DNA of 10,865 nt. It comes from Bacteroidales bacterium (GTDB taxonomy: Bacteria > Bacteroidota > Bacteroidia > Bacteroidales > UBA12077). Shown here piece by piece: positions 5,914 through 10,865 of the stretch. Every line of letters begins with the position of its first letter. The first letter of the stretch is position 1. The notes under the pieces were generated by a model. The model was not told where the DNA came from. It searched no databases and saw nothing but the letters and a program-made list of their open reading frames with translations. The translations under genes and the position numbers were made by a program. The DNA lies in the NCBI GenBank assembly GCA_030156305.1, contig JASGMZ010000087.1, positions 1-10,865 on the forward strand. The letters are read 5' to 3'.

Positions 5914-5943
5914 GTGATTCTAAAAAAAATAAACATAAATGTA

Positions 5944-5988
5944 ATGGGAAAAGGTAAAACTATTAAAGAATCTTTTATCGCACGATGA
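5944..5988 (+). CDS. Possible 14-codon small ORF
   Basis: ATG at 5944 to TGA at 5988 encodes MGKGKTIKESFIAR. It lies between a promoter-like box (5906-5913) and a terminator-like hairpin (6015-6042). MGKG is also how the small ribosomal protein Thx begins in this phylum, and GKTIKESFIAR vaguely resembles the following Thx segment. The frame stops far too early, and no continuing frame restores the family, so I do not call it Thx. It may be a leader peptide, a decayed gene or chance. Confidence 0.2.
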   Translation: MGKGKTIKESFIAR

Positions 5989-6014
5989 TTTGTTTTGGGA
6001 GGAATATTTTAGAT

Positions 6015-6042
6015 AAAATCGGCATTCGTATTACCGGTTTTT
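6015..6042 (+). terminator. Terminator-like hairpin upstream of the MFS gene
   Basis: AAAATCGG (6015-6022) pairs with CCGGTTTT (6034-6041) with one G-U pair and an 11-nt loop, followed by a T-rich tract. It lies 108 bp before the MFS start. It could end a short transcript from 5906, or attenuate transcription into the MFS gene. Confidence 0.5.
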
Positions 6043-6149
6043 CTTTTGTTTTTAACTTAATACTTTTAATGTAGATTGAGAATATGAACTTTGATTTACT
6101 AAGTAATAATAAAGAATAATGATTATAATTAATACTAAATTGGAAAATT

Positions 6150-7844
6150 ATGACAGACACAACTAAGAAAACATTAAAAGATTCAGCTGCAATGAGATGG
6201 CTGGCTCTGATACTAGTCAGTGGATTAATGTTGGCAACTTATTGGTTTCAGGATTTTTTCTCAGGCTTAAAAGATATGATGGAAACCCAGATGGGGTTTA
6301 CCAGTGAGGAATTTGGCCGGCTGATCGGGTTAACCACCATTGCCAACATGTTTGGTATGATCATCGTTGGTGGAATGATTCTTGATAAATGGGGAATAAG
6401 AATTGCCGGGCTTGCTTTTGGTAGCCTTGCTGTGTTAGGTGGTGCCATTACAGCAATGGGAGCCGCCGGAGTGTTTGGTGAAGCCCATAGTACGCAGCTA
6501 ACAACAATGATTATCGGACGTATATTATTTGGTTCTGGCCTTGAAGTGGTTTGTGTGGTGGCAACGACTACTATGGTGAAATGGTTTAAAGGCTACGAAC
6601 TGGCATTGGCCATGGCCATTAATATGGGATTCGGACGTCTTGGTTCGGCCATGGGTATTGCTCTTTCTCCTGATATTTCAGGAACAGTATCTCCTGCAGT
6701 TACCTTTGCTGCTGCTCTGATGGGTGTTACCCTAATTATGTTTGTTATTTATGTATTCTTTGATATTAAACTTGATAAACAATTACAAGCCAATAAAGCG
6801 GCAGAAATTACAGAAGGTAATCAGGAAGAGGAAGAAGAATTCAAGTTTTCCGACCTGTTTAAACTATTAAGGAATAAATCCTTTATTTATATCGCTTTAC
6901 TTTGTGTAGCTTTCTATGCTGCTGTATTTCCTTTTATTCAGTATGCCCCTGATTTGTTGATCAATAAATTTAATTTTACTTCTGTGTTGCCTGAAGGAGG
7001 ATTTCAAATAAACGGTAGTACTTCCTTTGGTACAGCTGTTATTTATATTGGGTTGTTCATATATGCACTAATGTTTTCCATTGTACCTGGCAAGATGAAA
7101 ACAGCAAGTAAAAAAACCTTGTCCGTTATTCTGATTGTTGGCTCATTTGCTTTATTGGCTTACTTGCTCCGTGATACATTTGCAATATGGTTTAAAAACG
7201 GATCGAAAACGGCAAGCTTGATACCACTGGGCACAATTATTTTTACCCCTATTTTTGGGAATTATGTTGATCGAAAAGGTAAGGCAGCTTCCCTAATGAT
7301 ACTAGGATCATTACTCCTGATCTTTGCTCATCTGTCATTATCTGTTTTTAACAATGTGATATTGGCTTATTCGGGATTGATTTCCCTCGGAATAGCATTT
7401 TCACTTGTGCCTGCTGCTATGTGGCCATCAGTTGCAAAAATTGTATCTCAAAACCGATTGGGAACAGCTTATTCTACCATGTTTACAATTCAAAACTGGG
7501 GACTTGGTGCTTTCTTCTGGGGAATCGGAGCGTTACTGCAAGCTGTAAATCCAAAAGTTGTTGCTAACAGGCAGGCTTTGAACGCCAAACTGGAAGGGTT
7601 GGGGTTGTCTCAGTCTGAAATTTCTCAGGAAATTATCAAAATGAAAGATCCGAATATAATTTCAGAATTTGGAGAGTATACACAGCAATATATTTACGAT
7701 TACACTATTCCGATTTTCATCCTGGTAATTTGTGGTGTTATTTCGATCTTTCTTGCTTACAAGCTTAAACAAGCTGATAAAAAACAAGGATACGGGCTTG
7801 AATTGCCATCAGGTGCCGAAGCACCAAATGCCGAAAATAACTAA
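6150..7844 (+). CDS. Major facilitator superfamily transporter with about 14 predicted helices
   Basis: A 564-residue integral membrane protein. The N-terminal bundle spans six helices (about 15-34, 56-76, 84-106, 116-142, 150-172, 183-204), with MFS motif A between helices 2 and 3 (GGMILDKWGIR, 74-84). A charged cytoplasmic linker rich in Glu follows (205-243). The C-terminal bundle starts with a helix at ~245-263 and repeats a motif A-like loop at GNYVDRKGKA (370-379). Between these lie two extra hydrophobic segments (~293-311 and 323-341) not expected in a 12-helix MFS. There is also a long loop (~465-512) before the last helix. The layout recalls MFSD1-like transporters, but the substrate is unknown and export or import cannot be decided. 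The start ATG at 6150 is preceded by an A/T-rich leader. A strong terminator follows, so it is likely a single-gene unit. Confidence 0.88.
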   Translation: MTDTTKKTLKDSAAMRWLALILVSGLMLATYWFQDFFSGLKDMMETQMGFTSEEFGRLIGLTTIANMFGMIIVGGMILDKWGIRIAGLAFGSLAVLGGAITAMGAAGVFGEAHSTQLTTMIIGRILFGSGLEVVCVVATTTMVKWFKGYELALAMAINMGFGRLGSAMGIALSPDISGTVSPAVTFAAALMGVTLIMFVIYVFFDIKLDKQLQANKAAEITEGNQEEEEEFKFSDLFKLLRNKSFIYIALLCVAFYAAVFPFIQYAPDLLINKFNFTSVLPEGGFQINGSTSFGTAVIYIGLFIYALMFSIVPGKMKTASKKTLSVILIVGSFALLAYLLRDTFAIWFKNGSKTASLIPLGTIIFTPIFGNYVDRKGKAASLMILGSLLLIFAHLSLSVFNNVILAYSGLISLGIAFSLVPAAMWPSVAKIVSQNRLGTAYSTMFTIQNWGLGAFFWGIGALLQAVNPKVVANRQALNAKLEGLGLSQSEISQEIIKMKDPNIISEFGEYTQQYIYDYTIPIFILVICGVISIFLAYKLKQADKKQGYGLELPSGAEAPNAENN

Positions 7845-7869
7845 TAGATACGTTTGTATTTTATATACC

Positions 7870-7898
7870 AAAAAGCTGTCTGCAAAGACAGCTTTTTT
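7870..7898 (+). terminator. Rho-independent terminator of the MFS gene
   Basis: AAAAAGCTGTCT (7870-7881) and AGACAGCTTTTT (7886-7897) form a perfect 12-bp stem around the loop GCAA, followed by T-rich sequence. It begins 25 bp after the stop codon. Confidence 0.92.
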
Positions 7899-7965
7899 AT
7901 TTTTATTTGTATTATTGTGATTTCTTACTGAGAGTGTGGTTTTAAACATTAAGTTTTAACAAGAT

Positions 7966-8058
7966 ATGAGCAGATCCCGATATTTATATGTTATGATGTT
8001 AAAACGCAACGATAAAAAATACGGGCTGGGATTAGATCAGCCACTAAATAGTAAATAA
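7966..8058 (+). CDS. Possible 30-codon small ORF of unknown function
   Basis: ATG at 7966 to TAA at 8058 encodes a 30-residue basic peptide beginning MSRSRYLYVMMLKRND and ending GLGLDQPLNSK, 32 bp before the hemerythrin gene on the same strand. I recognise no family. TAAGTTTT at 7950-7957 is a seven-of-eight match to TAnnTTTG but would start transcription almost at the ATG. It may be a leader peptide or chance. Confidence 0.2.
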   Translation: MSRSRYLYVMMLKRNDKKYGLGLDQPLNSK

Positions 8059-8090
8059 TTAATTATTAATCTTTTAAAAGTGTTTTTATT

Positions 8091-8498
8091 ATGGATTTTA
8101 TTACTTGGAAAGACAGTTTCTCGGTTGGAATTCCATCCATTGATGATCAGCATAAAAAGTTGGTTGGAATGATCAATAATTTGTTCTCCGAATTTAGCAA
8201 GGGTATTACGGATGAATTTTTAAATGAAATTATAACAGAGCTGGAAAAATACACGGTGTACCATTTTTCTTATGAGGAGAAGTTTATGCAATTATATAAT
8301 TATGCCGATTATAAAGTGCATAAAGCTGAACATAATCAGTTTATAGAAAAAATCAAAAATTATAAAGAAACGCTTTCAAAAGATAACAAAAAGGAGGTAA
8401 TTGATTTTATTACTTTTTTAAAAAATTGGTTGCTAAAACATATCATGGGCACCGATAAGCAATACATGAAACTATTTCAGGAAAAAGGGATGCGTTAA
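8091..8498 (+). CDS. Bacteriohemerythrin (single-domain)
   Basis: A 135-residue, single-domain hemerythrin, close to the family length of about 130. All seven ligands of the non-heme di-iron site are present in the normal spacing: His21, His58, Glu62, His77, His81, His117 and Asp122. These fall in the motifs DDQHKKL, HFSYEEKFM, HKAEH and HIMGTDKQY. Such proteins bind O2 reversibly in the cytoplasm and are thought to store, deliver or sense oxygen, or protect iron enzymes. There is no signal peptide and no fused signalling domain, so storage or protection is likelier than chemotaxis. The start ATG gives the canonical N-terminus (MDFITWKDSFSVGI). The gene is convergent with purA, with a shared terminator overlapping its stop codon. 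Confidence 0.95.
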   Translation: MDFITWKDSFSVGIPSIDDQHKKLVGMINNLFSEFSKGITDEFLNEIITELEKYTVYHFSYEEKFMQLYNYADYKVHKAEHNQFIEKIKNYKETLSKDNKKEVIDFITFLKNWLLKHIMGTDKQYMKLFQEKGMR

Positions 8499-8511
8499 AA
8501 ACATCCCTTTT
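8483..8511. terminator. Bidirectional terminator between hemerythrin and purA
   Basis: AAAAGGGATG (8483-8492) and CATCCCTTTT (8502-8511) form a perfect 10-bp stem with a 9-nt loop. On the plus strand it overlaps the last codons and stop (8496-8498) of the hemerythrin gene. On the minus strand it starts 10 nt after the purA stop and is followed by T's, so it can serve both convergent genes. Confidence 0.8.
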
Positions 8512-8520
8512 ATTCTTGTT

Positions 8521-9783
8521 TTATTTTTGTATCGTTTCACTTCGGTTAGGGCCTACAGAAATAATTTTTATGGGTACTTTTATTTCATCTTCGATAAATT
8601 GTAAGTAGGATTTAAAGGCTGCGGGTAAGTCAGTAAATGATTTTATCTTTGTAATGACCTCTTTCCATCCTTTAAATTCTTTATAAACAGGTTGCAATTG
8701 TTCATCAACTTCGTAAGGTAAGTAATCAACTTTCTTTTTATTTAATATATAATGAGTACAAACTTTAATAGTATCAAATCCAGAGAGGACATCAGCTTTG
8801 GTAACTACCAGTTGGGTAACTCCATTCAGCATGATAGCATATTTTAGTGCTGGCAGGTCGAGCCACCCGCATCTCCTGGGACGGCCTGTAGTTGCTCCAA
8901 ACTCATGGCCTTGTTTCCGCAATTGTTTACCTTCATTATTTTCCAGTTCGGTAGGGAAAGGGCCACTCCCTACTCGTGTACAATAGGCTTTAAAAATACC
9001 AATTACATTACCGATTTTATTGGGAGCCACACCCAGTCCGGTACATGCGCCGGCACAAATAGTATTCGACGAAGTAACAAAAGGGTAGGAGCCAAAATCA
9101 ATATCCAATAAAGTGCCCTGGGCACCTTCGGCTAACACCGATTGATCATCTTCTAAATATTGATTGATTAAATGTTCACTTTCAACCAGCTTAAATTGTT
9201 TTATTAATTCAATTCCCTGGAACCATTTTTCTTCGTACGCTGTAAGGTTGTAATCAAAATCGTATAGTTTTAAAATTTCGTAGTGTTTGTTTTTCAAAAA
9301 CTCATATTTATCATTAAATCCGGGATTTATGATATCTCCAATACGTAATCCATTTCGCCCGGTTTTGTCCATATAAGTAGGGCCAATACCTTTAAGGGTT
9401 GATCCGATTTTTGTTTTTCCTTTGGAAGCTTCCGAAGCTGCATCTAAAATTCTGTGTGAGGGTAAAATAAGATGAGCTCTTTTGGAAATAAAAAGATTTT
9501 TTTGAATATCTACCTTAAGCTTTTTTAACTCATTAATCTCTTCCATAAAAATAACAGGGTCGATAACCACTCCGTTGCCAATAATATTTATGGTATTGGG
9601 GTTAAATACACCTGAGGGGATGGTGTGTAAAACATGCTTAATTTGATTAAATTCTAAAGAATGGCCGGCATTAGGCCCACCCTGAAAACGTGCTATTACA
9701 TTATAGTTTGGTGCTAATACATCAACAATTTTGCCTTTTCCTTCGTCGCCCCATTGCAGGCCTAATAAAACATCTAATTTCAT
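8521..9783 (-). CDS. purA: Adenylosuccinate synthase
   Basis: A 420-residue enzyme, near the usual ~430, that joins IMP and aspartate using GTP to form adenylosuccinate, the first committed step to AMP, in the cytoplasm. Signatures: GLQWGDEGKGK at 8-18 with catalytic Asp13; NAGHS with His41; TLKGIGPTY at 129-137; AEGAQGTLLDID at 218-229; GATTGRPRRCGWLDL at 296-310; the guanine-binding TKAD at 328-331; and SVGPNR at 409-414. All key residues expected for an active enzyme appear intact. The start is fixed by the family N-terminus MKLDVLLGLQWGDEG. It is transcribed alone, from a promoter element at 9822-9829, and converges on the hemerythrin gene. An ISL3 insertion lies ~120 bp upstream but leaves that promoter box in place. 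Confidence 0.98.
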   Translation of the reverse strand: MKLDVLLGLQWGDEGKGKIVDVLAPNYNVIARFQGGPNAGHSLEFNQIKHVLHTIPSGVFNPNTINIIGNGVVIDPVIFMEEINELKKLKVDIQKNLFISKRAHLILPSHRILDAASEASKGKTKIGSTLKGIGPTYMDKTGRNGLRIGDIINPGFNDKYEFLKNKHYEILKLYDFDYNLTAYEEKWFQGIELIKQFKLVESEHLINQYLEDDQSVLAEGAQGTLLDIDFGSYPFVTSSNTICAGACTGLGVAPNKIGNVIGIFKAYCTRVGSGPFPTELENNEGKQLRKQGHEFGATTGRPRRCGWLDLPALKYAIMLNGVTQLVVTKADVLSGFDTIKVCTHYILNKKKVDYLPYEVDEQLQPVYKEFKGWKEVITKIKSFTDLPAAFKSYLQFIEDEIKVPIKIISVGPNRSETIQK

Positions 9784-9821
9784 TCGGTAAATATTAAATT
9801 TTGCAAATCATTTTATCCATA

Positions 9822-9829
9822 CAAATGTA
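9822..9829 (-). promoter_or_regulatory. Bacteroidota -7 promoter element of purA
   Basis: On the minus strand this reads TACATTTG, a full match to TAnnTTTG, 38 bp before the purA ATG. A leader of about 30 nt would result. I see no strong -33 TTTG at normal spacing. The inserted element ends some 70 bp further upstream. Confidence 0.55.
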
Positions 9830-9845
9830 GGTATTAAAAATAATA

Positions 9846-9872
9846 AAATCTCCAGCGAAAGCATAGAGATTT
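9846..9872. terminator. Weak hairpin downstream of the ISL3 transposase
   Basis: AAATCTC (9846-9852) and GAGATTT (9866-9872) form a 7-bp stem with a 13-nt loop, followed on the minus strand by a T-rich run. It lies between the IS end and the purA promoter and could stop read-through from the transposase gene into purA. The stem is A/T-rich, so the call is weak. Confidence 0.3.
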
Positions 9873-9901
9873 AAACAAGTTTTGTTTTTTAATGAATAAA
9901 A

Positions 9902-10865
9902 GGGTTCTACTGTTAATTTAATGGGTAAAGATATAAGCCACCATGAAAAAATAAGATTGCATTCCTAAAATTTTCAAATCTTCTATACCCCCTTCCACAT
10001 GCCTTAACTTCTTGGATTTTACCATTCAGCCTTTCTGCCATTGCATTTGTGAAGGTGTTCACCATAGCATTAATAATGCCTCTTAAATGATTTTTAAATG
10101 TTTCTACTACTTTTGTTATTTCTTTGATTTTAGATTGTATTGCATTACTTACCCATTGGATAATCAAAGAAGATGCTTCTTGTAAGTTCTCACAACCAAA
10201 TATGTCTCTGAAGTTTTCTTTAACCCTCCATGCCCTGCTTACTTCATAATTGCCAATGGCTATCGATTCAAATTTTATGCGTTGTTTTTCGGTTTGGTTT
10301 TCAAGGTTTTTAAGGAAAATGTATTTAGTGTTTTTAAGCTCCTCATTTTGTCTCACTTCCCTTCTCCTTACTTTATCCACAGCATCGTTCAGGTATTTAA
10401 CCAAATGAAACCTGTCGTGTACGATTTCCGTATCAGGCAAGAGGTCCTTTGTTGCATTCATGTATGATTTCCACATATCCATGCTGACGGTTTTTACTTT
10501 ATCTCTATACTCTTGCTTAACAGCACTATTAAGGACTTGCTTACATGCCTCATAATCCCTGTTCTCGGAAACATCAACCACAACACCCGAAACTGGGTCG
10601 CTTAATACAGTAACATATTTATGTCCTTTTTTGAAGGATTTCTCGTCTATGCTTAAATGCTCAAAACAATGGTCATCTAAACGACTTTTTAAACCTCTTT
10701 CAACAGCGTTATGGATAATCCTGTTAACAACATTAAACCCACAGCGCAATAATTCAGCGGTCTTTGTCTGGTTCTTTGTGCTAAGCAAAAAATCAATTGC
10801 AAGCCTCTCAAATAAATAGGTATGCCGTTCATATCCATCTGCCCAGGGAACCCTAATGGTCTTAA
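9902..10865 (-). mobile_element. ISL3-family insertion sequence, 3' portion
   Basis: The element contains the transposase gene at 9913-10865 and continues past the window edge. The probable terminal sequence begins at GGGTTCTACTGTTAATTTAA (9902-9921), so the transposase stop codon lies inside the terminal repeat, only about 11 bp from the boundary. ISL3 elements have imperfect terminal inverted repeats beginning with G's and make an 8-bp target duplication. The adjacent A/T-rich octamer (about 9894-9901) is the candidate duplication. The other end is outside the window, so the exact boundary is inferred. Confidence 0.7.
9913..10865 (-). CDS. ISL3-family transposase (5' end outside window)
   Basis: The frame is open from the window edge to TAA at 9913-9915, giving about 317 residues. 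Upstream of the apparent TTG start at 10788 the same frame continues without a stop, reading TIRVPWADGYERHTYLFERL, the typical ISL3 segment after the N-terminal zinc finger. A start at 10788 would be artificial. DDE core: Asp in LSIDEKSFKKGHKYVTV (10645 region), Asp in VSMDMWKSYMN with DRFHLVKYLN after it, and Glu in TNAMAERLNGKIQEVKA near the C-terminus, followed by the family's GRGYRRFENFRNAILF. Between the second Asp and the Glu lies the usual helical insertion. No frameshift or stop is seen, so the transposase may be active. It catalyses cut-and-paste DNA transposition of its own element. Confidence 0.93.
   Translation of the reverse strand, partial: KTIRVPWADGYERHTYLFERLAIDFLLSTKNQTKTAELLRCGFNVVNRIIHNAVERGLKSRLDDHCFEHLSIDEKSFKKGHKYVTVLSDPVSGVVVDVSENRDYEACKQVLNSAVKQEYRDKVKTVSMDMWKSYMNATKDLLPDTEIVHDRFHLVKYLNDAVDKVRRREVRQNEELKNTKYIFLKNLENQTEKQRIKFESIAIGNYEVSRAWRVKENFRDIFGCENLQEASSLIIQWVSNAIQSKIKEITKVVETFKNHLRGIINAMVNTFTNAMAERLNGKIQEVKACGRGYRRFENFRNAILFFHGGLYLYPLN

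Noticed and set aside
5944..5988. Ribosomal protein Thx gene
   Set aside because: Only MGKG and a vague resemblance match; the frame stops after 14 codons, and the conserved basic C-terminus is absent in all frames.
9913..10788. Transposase starting at the TTG near 10788
   Set aside because: The same frame continues upstream without a stop to the window edge and encodes typical ISL3 sequence (RVPWADGYERHTYLFERL), so the true start lies outside.

Overview
The window looks like ordinary chromosome of a low-GC member of the Bacteroidota. Several intergenic regions carry the phylum's TAnnTTTG-type -7 promoter element, Shine-Dalgarno sequences are absent or weak, and lipoproteins with short signal peptides and palindromic repeats are common. 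The protein families (SPOR lipoprotein, DUF4440-like lipoprotein, FAA-type acyl-CoA synthetase, ISL3 transposase) also fit. I cannot place it below phylum from sequence alone; a marine or sediment Bacteroidales/Marinilabiliales relative is a guess.

Layout. 1-171: the last codons of what looks like a GIY-YIG nuclease gene, whose end runs into the 3' portion of a tRNA-Val-like sequence carrying two related palindromes, followed by a strong terminator. 172-472: noncoding, with a 70-bp copy of a dispersed double-hairpin repeat. 473-1279: two plus-strand genes 30 bp apart, a small three-helix membrane protein and a DUF4440/NTF2-like lipoprotein. 1280-3196: a repeat-rich stretch with two near-identical mosaic repeats (438 and 523 bp, same orientation) flanking a minus-strand gene for a two-helix membrane protein with a PH-like tail. 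3197-5098: minus-strand long-chain acyl-CoA synthetase. 5338-5796: SPOR-domain lipoprotein. 5906-6042: a small unassigned promoter/short-ORF/terminator unit. 6150-7844: an MFS transporter with two apparent extra helices. 8091-8498: bacteriohemerythrin. 8521-9783: purA, convergent with it. 9902 to the window end: the 3' end of an ISL3-family insertion sequence, inserted upstream of the purA promoter.

The genes do not form one pathway. They are mostly single-gene units with their own promoters and terminators: fatty-acid activation, envelope/peptidoglycan binding, solute transport, O2 binding and AMP biosynthesis. The most distinctive material is noncoding: the GIY-YIG/tRNA-like junction at the left edge, and the mosaic repeats, which sit at the 3' side of two minus-strand genes and could act as RNA-level punctuation or recombination substrates.
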